From Lysobacter ciconiae (GTDB lineage Bacteria; Pseudomonadota; Gammaproteobacteria; Xanthomonadales; Xanthomonadaceae), in assembly GCF_015209725.1 (NCBI RefSeq), contig NZ_CP063656.1, positions 851,001-915,000 on the forward strand: a stretch of 64,000 nucleotides of DNA. The letters run 5' to 3'. The position numbers and the translations under genes were made by a program. The stretch's first letter is position 1; every line of letters begins with the position of its first letter. Below the pieces are notes generated by a model. The model was not told the origin of the DNA, did no database searches, and saw only the letters and a program-made list of their open reading frames with translations. Below, one piece after another: positions 9,649 through 21,470 of this stretch.

Positions 9649-10121
9649 CTCCACGACACCAGCCGGCCGCCCTTGTAGGGCATCACGCCGTGGAAGGGCT
9701 GCGGGTTGTCGTCGAAGACCATCGGCAGGAACTCGCGGTCGCCCTCCCACATCGGCACCTCATGCAGGCGGTCCAGCGGCAGCCACTCCAGGCTGCCTTC
9801 GTGGTTTTCAGTGAACGCGGTGCCGCTGTAGCGGGTGATCAGGAACACGAAGCCGAGCCAGTCCTCGCCCTGCTTGCCGAACCCCGGCCAGTTGATGGTG
9901 CCGCGCAACTGCACCTGCTCGCACTGGATGCCGGCTTCCTCGAATATTTCCCGGCGCATCCCGGCGGCGATGTCCTCGCCGCTTTCAAGCTTGCCGCCCA
10001 GGCCGTTGTACTTGCCCAGATGCTGGTCATCCGGGCGCGCGTTGCGGTGGATGAGCAGCACCTCGCGCCCGTCGTGGGAGAGGACGTAGCCCAGGGTGGC
10101 GGCAATCGGGGTGTACGGCAT
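9633..10121 (-). CDS. NUDIX hydrolase, MutT/8-oxo-dGTP diphosphatase-like
   Basis: 162 residues. The Nudix box occupies residues ~43-65 (GKLESGED...REIFEEAGI) and conforms to GX5EX7REUXEEXGU. The C-terminal PMVFDDNPQPFHGVMPY resembles MTH1/MutT-type enzymes that hydrolyse oxidised nucleotides. Its ATG overlaps the TGA of the upstream metallo-beta-lactamase gene (TGATG), so translation is probably coupled. Its 3' end overlaps the DAACS symporter gene tail to tail. Confidence 0.87.
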   Translation of the reverse strand: MPYTPIAATLGYVLSHDGREVLLIHRNARPDDQHLGKYNGLGGKLESGEDIAAGMRREIFEEAGIQCEQVQLRGTINWPGFGKQGEDWLGFVFLITRYSGTAFTENHEGSLEWLPLDRLHEVPMWEGDREFLPMVFDDNPQPFHGVMPYKGGRLVSWSYSRG

Positions 10122-10990
10122 CAGCGCGCGACCTGTTGCTTCGCCAATTCCTGCTCGAATGCCTGCTGCGCCTGGGCGGCGTACTCGCGGCAGCTCATCG
10201 GGCGGGGCTGCGGGTCGTCGGTGGCTGCAGGTGCCCAGCCCACGCCTTCGGGATGCGGGGCGATCAGCAGGTCGCAGGGCAGATTGGCAACGGTCGCGAA
10301 GCCTTGCCGGTACGCCTCCAGGATGCGCGGGAAGCGTGGGTTGTCGAACAACCGGTAGCCCGGTGCGCTGAGGCTGTCGGCGTAGGCGATCTGCAAGGGC
10401 TTGCTGTCGCGGGTGTCGGTCCAGGTCCAGCTCATCGAGCCGGGGGTATGCGCTGGCGTGAAGTGGACGGTGAACGAGGTGCCGCCCAGTTCGACGCTTT
10501 CGCGGTCCTGCAGCAGCCGGTCGGCCTGCGCTGGCGGGAAGAGGATCCTGTCGTCGTAGTGGATATCGTCGATGCCGCCGCGCGCCAGCAGCACCGCGGA
10601 CTCCGCATTGCTGACCAGCGTCGCGCCGGTGGCACGCTTGAGCGCCGCCAGTGGGCCGGCGTGGTCGGCGTGGGCGTGGCTGTGCAGGATCAGTTTGACC
10701 GACCCGATCGGGGTGCCGGTGGCCACGATGTTTTCCAGCAGCATGTCCGCCGCCTGGGCGACGCCGCCATCGATCACCACCGCACCCTCGGGCGTCACGA
10801 CCAGCAGCGCGCTCAGACCCTCGGTGCCGATGTACCAGGTGTGGTCGGCGACACGAAACGGGGTGACCGGCTGCCGCCATGCTTCGCGGGTCTGGTAGCC
10901 GGTCGCCTGGGGCAGGACCGGCGCGGCGGCAAATGCAGAGCCGAAGGTCAGCGCGGCGCAGGCGAGCACAAGCGGGCGGAGCAGGTGCAT
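10121..10990 (-). CDS. subclass B3 metallo-beta-lactamase, L1-like
   Basis: 289 residues with a signal peptide (cleavage near residues 20-23, FAAAP). All B3 zinc ligands are present: H105, H107 and H181 for site 1; D109, H110 and H246 for site 2, in SHAHADHAGP, PAHTPGSMSW and IAPHPEG. Long stretches parallel Stenotrophomonas L1 as I recall it, such as IAYADSLSAPGY, NAESAVLLARGG and WTWTDTR. Two cysteines (C239, C267) sit where L1 has its disulfide. It probably hydrolyses penicillins, cephalosporins and carbapenems in the periplasm. One variation is Ala before His181 where L1 has Gly. No ampR-type regulator is adjacent. Confidence 0.88.
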   Translation of the reverse strand: MHLLRPLVLACAALTFGSAFAAAPVLPQATGYQTREAWRQPVTPFRVADHTWYIGTEGLSALLVVTPEGAVVIDGGVAQAADMLLENIVATGTPIGSVKLILHSHAHADHAGPLAALKRATGATLVSNAESAVLLARGGIDDIHYDDRILFPPAQADRLLQDRESVELGGTSFTVHFTPAHTPGSMSWTWTDTRDSKPLQIAYADSLSAPGYRLFDNPRFPRILEAYRQGFATVANLPCDLLIAPHPEGVGWAPAATDDPQPRPMSCREYAAQAQQAFEQELAKQQVAR

Positions 10991-11197
10991 GGTGAAATCT
11001 GTTGGCGGCAGGAGTGGGGCAGTGTCGATGACTGAACTGCGCAAGTCCATGCTGTGGCCGCCTGCCGGCGATTGCACCACTGCACGACTGCCGCAAGACC
11101 GCGCCAACCCCCCGAACGCAAGCACTGCCAAGCTGCGCATAATTGCCGATCGATCCGATGAGGAGTACCCAATGCCCGCAAACGCGCACGTTTCATT

Positions 11198-11755
11198 TTG
11201 CCTGACCCCAGCCCGGCGCCGACCGGCAGCGGTGGCTATCCGCGGGGCCGCGGCGTGATCGGCAGCCAGCGCGAGCTGACCCTGCGTTTCCTCGCCGAAC
11301 CGGCTGATGTGAACTACGGTGGCAAGGTGCACGGCGGCGTGGTGATGAAGTGGATCGATCAGGCCGGGTACGCAGCCGCGGTCGGCTGGAGCGGCACCTA
11401 CAGCGTGACCGTCGCCGTGGGCGGCATCCGCTTCATGGCACCGATCCGGATCAGTGACCTTGTAACGGTGCGCACCAAGCTGGTCCACACCGGCACCAGC
11501 AGCATGCATTTCTCGGTGGAGGTCGCCGCCCGGGACCCAATGGGCGGCGAGCCGCGCCTGTGCACTCACTGCGTGATCGTGTTCGTCGCCCTTGATGGGG
11601 TAGAGGGAGAGCCGACCGCGGTGCCTGCCTGGGAGCCGGTGAGCGAGGACGATCGCGAGCTGGCCGAGTACGCGCAGCAGGTCATGGCGCTCAGCAAGGG
11701 AATCGAGCAGACCGTGGAGCGCTACCGGCAGGCGCACGACGCCCACGACGCCTGA
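11198..11755 (+). CDS. hotdog-fold acyl-CoA thioesterase (start uncertain, possible frameshift)
   Basis: 185 residues from a TTG at 11198. The hotdog domain of the YciA/acyl-CoA hydrolase type is clear: FLAEPADVNYGGKVHGGVVM with the conserved Asn-x-x-Gly-x-x-His-Gly, then GIRFMAPIRISDLVTVRTKL. These enzymes cleave acyl-CoA to free acid and CoA. The TTG has no Shine-Dalgarno. A better start, the ATG at 11172 seven bases after GAGGAG, is in another frame (MPANAHVSF). One extra T in the TTTT at 11196-11199 would join the two as MPANAHVSFLPDPSPAP. Confidence 0.82.
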   Translation: MPDPSPAPTGSGGYPRGRGVIGSQRELTLRFLAEPADVNYGGKVHGGVVMKWIDQAGYAAAVGWSGTYSVTVAVGGIRFMAPIRISDLVTVRTKLVHTGTSSMHFSVEVAARDPMGGEPRLCTHCVIVFVALDGVEGEPTAVPAWEPVSEDDRELAEYAQQVMALSKGIEQTVERYRQAHDAHDA

Positions 11756-11800
11756 GCGCTCCCACGCGGTTTTCGCAAATTGGCGGACCCGGAAACGAAG

Positions 11801-11820
11801 CAGCCGCCCGGAGGCGGCTG
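11801..11820 (-). terminator. hairpin between convergent genes, probable terminator
   Basis: CAGCCGCC/CGGA/GGCGGCTG, a perfect 8 bp stem with a 4-base loop. On the minus strand it is followed by CTTCGTTT, a weak U tract, and it lies ~50 bp after the stop of the NlpC/P60 gene. It may also stop read-through from the thioesterase gene. Confidence 0.45.
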
Positions 11821-11873
11821 ATTCTGCAAATGCGGGTCGGTTCGGCGTATCGCCCGGCGTATTGCCCGGGGAA

Positions 11874-12584
11874 TCAGCTGCCGGCCAGTCGTCGCGCCTG
11901 CATGTACTTGCCGCTCCAGTAGCCCTTTTCCAGGCTGGAGACCATCACGTCCTTGCCGGTGCTCGGCGCATGCACGAAGCGGCCTTCGCCGACGTAGATG
12001 CCGACGTGGTCGATCCGGCCCTTGCGCCCGAAGAACACCAGGTCGCCCTCGGCGAGCTCCTTCTTGCTGGCAACGAGTTCGCCGGAGTTGGCCTGCTCGC
12101 GCGACACCCGCGGCAGGTCGATGCCCATCGCATTGCGGAACACGTAGCTGACCAGGCCGCTGCAATCAAAGCCCTTGTCGGGCGTGTTGCCGCCCCAGCG
12201 GTACGGGGTGCCCAGCAGGGTCAGCGCGCGCTGCAGGATGTTGCGTGCGCTGTGGTCGGGTGGGGTGTAGTCCTCGGCGACGGCGGCGGCCTTGCCTGAA
12301 GCCAACATGCCGCTGATGTCGCTGGCCAGGCTCAGGGCCCGGTCCGGCATGCTCATGGCATCCGGCATCATCACCGGCATGTCGGCCATCGAAGGCATGG
12401 GCGCCTCCGTGGACTGCGTCGCCAGCGCCGGCAGCGCGGGAAGCGCCAGCAGTGCTGCAAGGAAGAGGGAGAAACCTGCCGGCCGACGTCGGGCGGAGGT
12501 GGCTGTGGTGCGCGCTGGGCGGCTTGATAGGAGTGTCGTCACGCGGTCATCACTGAAACAGGACGGGGCGATCATGCACTCCAA
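11874..12584 (-). CDS. NlpC/P60 family peptidoglycan endopeptidase
   Basis: 236 residues from the ATG at 12584 (Met4 at 12575 is an alternative). A basic N-terminus and hydrophobic stretch (FSLFLAALLALPALPALA) make a signal peptide. After a Met/Pro-rich linker, the NlpC/P60 domain covers residues ~115-232 with Cys141 (GFDCSGL), His193 (DHVGIYVG) and His205 (FVHAPSTG). Such enzymes cleave peptide cross-links in murein, usually D-Glu-mDAP bonds. It is the downstream member of a tandem pair with the gene at 12661, with a 76 bp spacer. Confidence 0.87.
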   Translation of the reverse strand: MECMIAPSCFSDDRVTTLLSSRPARTTATSARRRPAGFSLFLAALLALPALPALATQSTEAPMPSMADMPVMMPDAMSMPDRALSLASDISGMLASGKAAAVAEDYTPPDHSARNILQRALTLLGTPYRWGGNTPDKGFDCSGLVSYVFRNAMGIDLPRVSREQANSGELVASKKELAEGDLVFFGRKGRIDHVGIYVGEGRFVHAPSTGKDVMVSSLEKGYWSGKYMQARRLAGS

Positions 12585-12636
12585 ACGCTGCCGTGACGTT
12601 TAGATTCCGTAAAAGTTTCGTTAAACGGTGTGAAGG

Positions 12637-12657
12637 GAATGCGAAAACTGCGCATTC
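12637..12657. repeat. 7-bp inverted repeat between the two NlpC/P60 genes
   Basis: GAATGCG / AAAACTG / CGCATTC, a 7 bp perfect stem with a 7-base loop. It sits 4 bp after the stop of the upstream peptidase gene and ~50 bp before the start of the downstream one. No U tract follows, so it could be an operator or RNA-processing hairpin rather than a terminator. Confidence 0.35.
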
Positions 12658-12660
12658 AGT

Positions 12661-13236
12661 TCACTCAATCACCCGCTTGGCGCCGGTGTAGTGGTCACGC
12701 CAGTAGGCGCCGTCCAGATGATCCAGGCGGACCGTGCCACCGCTGCTGGGAGCGTGCACGAAACGCCCGTCGCCGACATAGATGCCGACGTGGCTTACCT
12801 GCCCGCGGCTGCCGAAAAAGACCAGGTCGCCTGCCGTGAGCTGGCGTGGCTGGATCTTCTGCCCCTGGTAGGCGGCCAGCGCGCTTGACGAGCGCGGCAG
12901 CTTCTTGCGCAGCATGTCGTCGTAGACGTAGTTGACCAGGCCGCTGCAGTCAAAGCCCGACTGTGGCGTGTTGCCACCGTAGCGGTAGGGCGTGCCGACC
13001 AGGCTGATCGCCCGCATCAACACCGAATTGGAGGCACCCGGATCGACGGGCGCGTTGCTCCCCCAATCGCGACCGGGGGCCGGAGCCGGCGCCTTGGATC
13101 GCACCGATTTGCCGCCACCGCCGCAACCCGCCAGCACGCTGGCCAGGACAAGGAGCTGCAGCCAGCGCCAGGGTGCCTGCAGGATCGCTGCTGGCGCGGG
13201 GGCGGGGATGCCGGGATAATGCGCGGCTTTCGTCAC
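12661..13236 (-). CDS. NlpC/P60 family lipoprotein endopeptidase
   Basis: 191 residues from the GTG at 13236, preceded by GGAAG. An ATG at 13308 in the same frame would overlap the start of slyD and add 24 charged residues. The lipobox LAGC gives Cys38 and is followed by a Gly/Ala/Pro linker. The catalytic domain contains Cys97 (GFDCSGL), His149 (SHVGIYVG) and His161 (FVHAPSSG). It is close in sequence to the peptidase at 11874 (GTPYRYGGNTP versus GTPYRWGGNTP), so they are likely duplicates, one lipid anchored and one soluble in the periplasm. Confidence 0.85.
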   Translation of the reverse strand: MTKAAHYPGIPAPAPAAILQAPWRWLQLLVLASVLAGCGGGGKSVRSKAPAPAPGRDWGSNAPVDPGASNSVLMRAISLVGTPYRYGGNTPQSGFDCSGLVNYVYDDMLRKKLPRSSSALAAYQGQKIQPRQLTAGDLVFFGSRGQVSHVGIYVGDGRFVHAPSSGGTVRLDHLDGAYWRDHYTGAKRVIE

Positions 13237-13306
13237 GGCATGTAGCTTCCCTGCTTTTGTCGTTGGCGGCAACCTGCCTTTCGTCCTGCTTCCCACGAGT
13301 ACCGCC

Positions 13307-13786
13307 ATGAAAATCGAGAAAGACCGCGTCGTCAGCTTCCATTACTCCGTCGCCGAGCAGGGCAGCGATGTGATCGAAACCTCCGAAGGCCGCGAGCCGC
13401 TGGTGATCCTGGTGGGCCACGGCAACATCATCCCGGGCCTGGAAAAAGCGATGGAAGGCCACGAGGCCGGCGACAGGATCACCGCCGATGTGAGTGCCGC
13501 CGATGCCTACGGCGACGTCCAGGAAGGCATGATCCAGCGCGTGCCGAAGAAGTACTTCAAGGGCACCCGTCTTGCCCCGGGCATGCAGGTGACCCTGCAG
13601 ACCAAGTTCGGCCCGCGTCCGGTGACGGTGCAGAAGGTCGGCATGAGCGTGGTCGACGTCGACCTCAACCACCCGATGGCCGGCAAGGACCTGAGCTTCA
13701 ACATCGAGATCATCGACGTGCGCGAGGCGCAGGCCGAGGAGATCGAGCACGGCCACGTCCACGGCGACGGCGGCCACCAGCACTGA
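13307..13786 (+). CDS. slyD: FKBP-type peptidyl-prolyl isomerase SlyD
   Basis: 159 residues. The FKBP core with inserted IF domain is typical of SlyD: MKIEKDRVVSFHYSVAEQG, PLVILVGHGNIIPGLEKAMEGHEAGD, then the chaperone insert ~70-120 and MSVVDVDLNHPMAGKDLSFN. The short His-rich tail (HGHVHGDGGHQH) is the metal-binding region, much shorter than in E. coli. It acts as a cytoplasmic folding helper and nickel-binding protein. It is divergent from the NlpC/P60 lipoprotein and followed 15 bp later by hutG. Confidence 0.92.
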   Translation: MKIEKDRVVSFHYSVAEQGSDVIETSEGREPLVILVGHGNIIPGLEKAMEGHEAGDRITADVSAADAYGDVQEGMIQRVPKKYFKGTRLAPGMQVTLQTKFGPRPVTVQKVGMSVVDVDLNHPMAGKDLSFNIEIIDVREAQAEEIEHGHVHGDGGHQH

Positions 13787-13801
13787 GAACGGGCGGCGGT
13801 C

Positions 13802-14596
13802 ATGGATACCTTTGAACTGCACCGCGGCACGACGGCGTTGCTGGTCAGCCTGCCGCACGACGGCAGCGCCATCCCTGACGCCCTGGCCGAACGCATGACC
13901 CTCGGCGCGCGCACCGCGCCGGACACCGACTGGCACGTGTCCCGCCTGTACGCGTTCGCCCGCCAACTGGGCGCATCGGTGCTGGTGCCGCGCTACTCGC
14001 GCTACGTGGTCGACCTGAACCGTCCCGCCGATGACGTATCGCTGTATCCCGGACAGAACACCACCGGCCTTTGCCCGACCGTGCGGTTCAACGGCGAGCC
14101 CGTGTACGTGGAGGGCGAGGCGCCGACCCGGGCGGAGATCACCGAGCGCGTGCGGCGCTACTGGAAGCCCTACCACGACGCCCTGCAGGCAGAGCTCGAG
14201 CGGCTCGTGACGGACCACGGCCGGGCGCTGCTGTGGGAAGGCCACTCGATTCGCGGCAGCAATCTGCCCTACCTGTTTCCCGACCGGCTGCCCGACCTCA
14301 ACCTGGGCACCGCCGATGGCGCCAGCTGTTCGCCGCAGGTCCAACTCGGCCTGGAGGCGGTGCTGGGCGAGCAGCGTGAGTACGACTGGGTCGCCAACGG
14401 CCGCTTCAAGGGCGGCTACATCACGCGCCACTACGGCGCTCCGGAGAACGGCGTGAACGCGGTGCAGCTGGAGATCAGCCAGCGCTGCTACATGGACGAG
14501 GACTCCACGCGCTACCTGCCCGAGCGCGCCGCGCCCCTGCAGCGCCTGCTCGAGGATCTGCTGGTGAATGCGCTGGCAATGACCGCCCAGCGCTGA
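13802..14596 (+). CDS. hutG: N-formylglutamate deformylase (N-formylglutamate amidohydrolase)
   Basis: 264 residues, standard length. Family landmarks include VSLPHDGSAIPDALAERM, TDWHVSRLYAF, RYVVDLNRP and LLWEGHSIRGSNLPYLFP, which carry the probable metal and substrate ligands (His, Asp, Arg). It hydrolyses N-formyl-L-glutamate to glutamate and formate, the last step of one histidine degradation branch. The rest of the hut pathway is not nearby, so the link to histidine use is by homology only. It may be co-transcribed with slyD. Confidence 0.88.
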   Translation: MDTFELHRGTTALLVSLPHDGSAIPDALAERMTLGARTAPDTDWHVSRLYAFARQLGASVLVPRYSRYVVDLNRPADDVSLYPGQNTTGLCPTVRFNGEPVYVEGEAPTRAEITERVRRYWKPYHDALQAELERLVTDHGRALLWEGHSIRGSNLPYLFPDRLPDLNLGTADGASCSPQVQLGLEAVLGEQREYDWVANGRFKGGYITRHYGAPENGVNAVQLEISQRCYMDEDSTRYLPERAAPLQRLLEDLLVNALAMTAQR

Positions 14597-14609
14597 TTGG
14601 CTGGCCTGC

Positions 14610-16529
14610 CTAGACCTCCAGCGTCGCCAGATCGCCCTTGTCTTCCAGCCAGGCCTTGCGGTCGCCGGCGCGCTTGCGTGCCAGCAGCATGTCCATCAGC
14701 GCGTGGGTCTGCGTGCCTTCTTCCACGGTCAGCTGGACCAGCCGGCGGGTGTCGGGATGGATGGTCGACTCGCGCAGCTGCGAGGGGTTCATCTCGCCCA
14801 GGCCCTTGAAGCGGGTGACGTTGACCGTGCCGGCCGAGCCCTTTTTGCGCTCGGCCTTCTCGCGCTCGATCTTCTCCAGCAGGATCCGCTTCTCCTCCTC
14901 GTCCAGGGCGTAGAACACCTGCTTGCCCAGGTCGACCCGGAACAGCGGCGGCATCGCCACGAATACGTGGCCGGCAGCCACCAGCGCGGGGAAATGCTGC
15001 AGGAACAGCGCGCACAGCAAGGTCGCGATGTGCAGGCCGTCCGAATCCGCGTCCGCCAGGATCACGACCTTGCCGTAACGCAGCCCGCTCAGGTCGTCCT
15101 TGCCCGGATCGCAGCCGATCGCCACGGCGATGTCGTGCACTTCCTGCGAGGCCAGCACGCTGCCGGAGGCGACCTCCCAGGTGTTCAGGATCTTGCCGCG
15201 CAGGGGCAGGATCGCCTGGAAGTCCTTGTCGCGCGCCTGCCGCGCGCTGCCGCCGGCCGAGTCGCCCTCGACCAGGAACAATTCGGTGCGTGAGAGGTCC
15301 TGGCTGATGCAGTCCGCCAGCTTGCCGGGCAGGGCCGGGCCCTGGGTGACCTTCTTGCGGGTGATCTGCTTCTCGGTCTTCAGGCGCGCGCTGGCCCGCT
15401 CGATCGCCAGCTGCGCGATCCGCTCGCCCAGCTCGACGTTCTGGTTGAGCCACAGGGTGAAGGCGTCCTGCGCGGCGGCCTCCACGAAGCCGGCGGTCTG
15501 GCGGGAGCTCAGGCGCTCCTTGGTCTGGCCGCTGAACTGCGGGTCCAGCAGTTTGACGCTGAGCACGAAGGCGACGCGGTCCCAGACATCCTCCGGGGCC
15601 AGCTTGACCCCGCGCGGGAGCAGGCTGCGGACGTCGCAGAAACCGCGCAGGGCGTCGGTGAAGCCGCTGCGCAGACCGTTGACGTGGGTGCCGTGCTGCG
15701 CGGTCGGGATCAGGTTGACGTAGCTCTCCTGGACCAGCTCCCCGTCAGGCGCCCAGGCCACCGCCCAGTCGACCGTCTCCGAATCCTTCTCCAGCTTGCC
15801 GACAAACAGCTCGGGCGGAAGCAACTCGCGCGCGGGGTGGTCGGCGCGCAGCTCGTCGAGCAGGTAGTCGCTCAGGCCGTCGGCGTAGTGCCACTCCAGG
15901 CGCTCGTCAGTGGCCTCGTCCAGCAGCTTCACGGTCAGGCCCGGGCACAGCACCGCCTTGGCGCGCAACAAGTGCTTGAGGGCGCGCAGGTTGAACTTCG
16001 GGGTGTCGAAGTACTTGGGATCGGGCCAGAAGTGCAGGCGCGTGCCGGTGTTGCGGCGCCCGACGCTGCCCAGGGTTTCAAGCTCGGTGACCCGCTCGCC
16101 GTCGGCGAAACCCATCCGCTGCTCGATGCCGTCGCGCTTGATGGTGACATCCAGGCGCGTCGACAGGGCATTGACCACGCTGACGCCCACGCCGTGCAAA
16201 CCGCCGGAGAAGGTGTAGTTCTTGTTGCTGAACTTTCCGCCGGCGTGCAGGCGGGTCAGGATCAACTCCACCCCGGGCACGCCTTCCTCCGGGTGGATGT
16301 CCACCGGCATGCCCCGTCCATCGTCGCTGACCTCGCAGCTGCCGTCGGCGTGCATCACCACCTCGATCGTCCTGGCGTGCCCGGCCAGCGCCTCGTCCAC
16401 GGCGTTGTCGATGACCTCCTGGGCCAGGTGGTTGGGCCGGGTGGTGTCGGTGTACATGCCGGGGCGACGCTTGACCGGGTCCAGCCCGGAGAGGACTTCG
16501 ATGTCGGCGGCGTCGTAGCGGTTGTTCAT
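14610..16529 (-). CDS. parE: DNA topoisomerase IV subunit B
   Basis: 639 residues from the ATG at 16529 (MNNRYDAADIEVLSGLDPVK). The frame is open further upstream, but that portion is not protein-like. The GHKL ATPase domain shows AVDEALAGHA, DDGRGMPVDIH and the GGLHGVGVSVVNALS ATP lid. The TOPRIM domain has EGDSAGGSA (Glu421) and DADSDGLHI, and the C-terminus has TRFKGLGEMNPSQL. ParE pairs with ParC to decatenate daughter chromosomes. ParE rather than GyrB is supported by the length and the lack of the GyrB insert. parC is not in the window. Confidence 0.93.
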   Translation of the reverse strand: MNNRYDAADIEVLSGLDPVKRRPGMYTDTTRPNHLAQEVIDNAVDEALAGHARTIEVVMHADGSCEVSDDGRGMPVDIHPEEGVPGVELILTRLHAGGKFSNKNYTFSGGLHGVGVSVVNALSTRLDVTIKRDGIEQRMGFADGERVTELETLGSVGRRNTGTRLHFWPDPKYFDTPKFNLRALKHLLRAKAVLCPGLTVKLLDEATDERLEWHYADGLSDYLLDELRADHPARELLPPELFVGKLEKDSETVDWAVAWAPDGELVQESYVNLIPTAQHGTHVNGLRSGFTDALRGFCDVRSLLPRGVKLAPEDVWDRVAFVLSVKLLDPQFSGQTKERLSSRQTAGFVEAAAQDAFTLWLNQNVELGERIAQLAIERASARLKTEKQITRKKVTQGPALPGKLADCISQDLSRTELFLVEGDSAGGSARQARDKDFQAILPLRGKILNTWEVASGSVLASQEVHDIAVAIGCDPGKDDLSGLRYGKVVILADADSDGLHIATLLCALFLQHFPALVAAGHVFVAMPPLFRVDLGKQVFYALDEEEKRILLEKIEREKAERKKGSAGTVNVTRFKGLGEMNPSQLRESTIHPDTRRLVQLTVEEGTQTHALMDMLLARKRAGDRKAWLEDKGDLATLEV

Positions 16530-16829
16530 CAGGCAGCGGTTCGCGTTGGGTCGGGAGAAGTCAGCTCGCCAGAATGGCGGGCGGCACCGTGGATGGTCAA
16601 GGAAGCAAAGGTCGGAAGCCGATTGGACGACCGTCACGATGCGGTGGTGAAAGCGGTCCCGGACTTGGCGGCTTCCATAACGGGGCGTGAAATCGGGCCG
16701 CGTAAAGGTCCCGTTATTCAGTATTTGGCAGGGTCGGCGCCGGTAGGTTCGTCGGCGTCGCTGAGGGGAGCGGCAGTGATCCAGGACGGCAGTCGCCATC
16801 CGCACACCCCACCAAGGAGATGTACCCAG
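16530..16829. other. 300-bp intergenic region between parE and the Ala/Gln-rich secreted protein gene
   Basis: It must hold the divergent promoters. An inverted pair ATAACGGG (16677-16684) and CCCGTTAT (16710-16717) encloses 25 bp and could be an operator or hairpin. AAGGAG at 16814-16819 is the likely ribosome site of the plus-strand gene. I see no tRNA or other coding signal. Confidence 0.5.
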
Positions 16830-18958
<2,129 letters not shown>

Positions 18959-19001
18959 ACGCCCCGCGCATCGGCGCCGTTTGCATGAATGGAGAAGTGC
19001 A

Positions 19002-19835
19002 ATGAAGTTGTGCGGTTTCGATATCGGCCTGGACCGGCCGTTCTTCCTGATCGCCGGGCCCTGCGTGATCGAGTCGATGCAGTTGCAGCTCGACACTGCC
19101 GGCACCCTGAAGCAGATCACCGACGAGCTGGGCATTCCCTTCATCTTCAAGTCCAGCTTCGACAAGGCCAACCGCACCTCGATCTCCGGCTTCCGTGGCC
19201 CGGGCATCGAGGAGGGCCTGAAGGTGCTGGCCGAGGTGAAGAAGCAGATCGGCGTGCCGGTGCTGACCGACGTCCACGAGTACACGCCGATGGACGAGGT
19301 CGCCTCGGTGGTCGACGTGCTGCAGACGCCGGCTTTCCTGTGCCGGCAGACCGACTTCATCCAGAAGGTCGCCAGCGCCGGCAAGCCGGTCAACATCAAG
19401 AAGGGCCAGTTCCTGTCGCCGTGGGAGATGAAGCACGTGGCCGACAAGGCGCTGGCCACCGGCAACACCGACATCATGGTCTGCGAGCGCGGCGCCAGCT
19501 TTGGTTACAACAACCTGGTCAGCGACATGCGCAGCCTGGCCGTGATGCGTGACACCGGTTGCCCGGTGGTGTTTGATGCGACCCATTCGGTGCAGTTGCC
19601 CGGCGGCGCGGGCGGCAAGAGCGGCGGCCAGCGCGAATTCGTGCCGGTGCTGTCGCGTGCCGCGATGGCGGTGGGCATTTCCGGCATCTTCATGGAAACC
19701 CATCCCAACCCGGCCGAAGCGCTGTCCGACGGGCCCAACGCCTGGCCGCTGGACCAGATGCGCGCGCTGCTGGAGACGTTGATGGCCATCGATGAAGTCA
19801 CCAAGCGTCGCCCGTTCCTTGAATCCCAAACCTGA
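19002..19835 (+). CDS. kdsA: 2-dehydro-3-deoxyphosphooctonate aldolase (KDO-8-phosphate synthase)
   Basis: 277 residues from the ATG at 19002, with GGAGAAG as ribosome site; an upstream in-frame ATG (18981) has none. Family landmarks are [27 protein letters not shown] and [13 protein letters not shown]. It condenses phosphoenolpyruvate and arabinose-5-phosphate to KDO-8-phosphate for the lipopolysaccharide inner core. It lacks the Cys-containing metal site pattern expected for metal-dependent forms, although I judged this only by eye. It is followed 18 bp later by eno. Confidence 0.95.
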   Translation: MKLCGFDIGLDRPFFLIAGPCVIESMQLQLDTAGTLKQITDELGIPFIFKSSFDKANRTSISGFRGPGIEEGLKVLAEVKKQIGVPVLTDVHEYTPMDEVASVVDVLQTPAFLCRQTDFIQKVASAGKPVNIKKGQFLSPWEMKHVADKALATGNTDIMVCERGASFGYNNLVSDMRSLAVMRDTGCPVVFDATHSVQLPGGAGGKSGGQREFVPVLSRAAMAVGISGIFMETHPNPAEALSDGPNAWPLDQMRALLETLMAIDEVTKRRPFLESQT

Positions 19836-21140
<1,305 letters not shown>

Positions 21141-21149
21141 CACCCGCGC

Positions 21150-21470
21150 ATGCGCTGGATGGTGGCATTGCTGGTCGCACTGGTGGCGCTGCTGGTGTTC
21201 CTGCAAGACCGCCTGTGGGACGGCGAGGGCGGCCGTGACTCGGTCGCCGCGCTGGAGCAGCGCGTGCAACAGCAGGCCCGCGAGAACGAGGGGCTGCAGC
21301 AGCGCAACGATGCGCTGTCCGCCGAAGTGGAAGACCTCAAATCCGGCGAGGCGGCGGTGGAGGATCGGGCCCGCAGCGAGCTGGGCATGATCCGCCCCGG
21401 CGAGACCTTCTACCGCGTGGTCGAGCCGGATCCGGCAACGTCTGCGGATCCGGATCCGGTCCCCCAGTGA
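21150..21470 (+). CDS. ftsB: cell division protein FtsB
   Basis: 106 residues: an N-terminal membrane helix (MRWMVALLVALVALLVFLQD), then a periplasmic coiled coil (residues ~30-70, ALEQRVQQQARENEGLQQRN) and the conserved EDRARSELGMIRPGETFYRVV. FtsB forms a complex with FtsL and FtsQ at the division septum. The context after eno and before ispD is the same as in E. coli. Its stop overlaps the GTG start of ispD. Confidence 0.92.
   Translation: MRWMVALLVALVALLVFLQDRLWDGEGGRDSVAALEQRVQQQARENEGLQQRNDALSAEVEDLKSGEAAVEDRARSELGMIRPGETFYRVVEPDPATSADPDPVPQ

Noticed and set aside
16677..16717. Inverted pair ATAACGGG/CCCGTTAT as a small RNA or terminator
   Set aside because: The loop is 25 bp and no T tract follows; I kept it only as a note in the intergenic entry.
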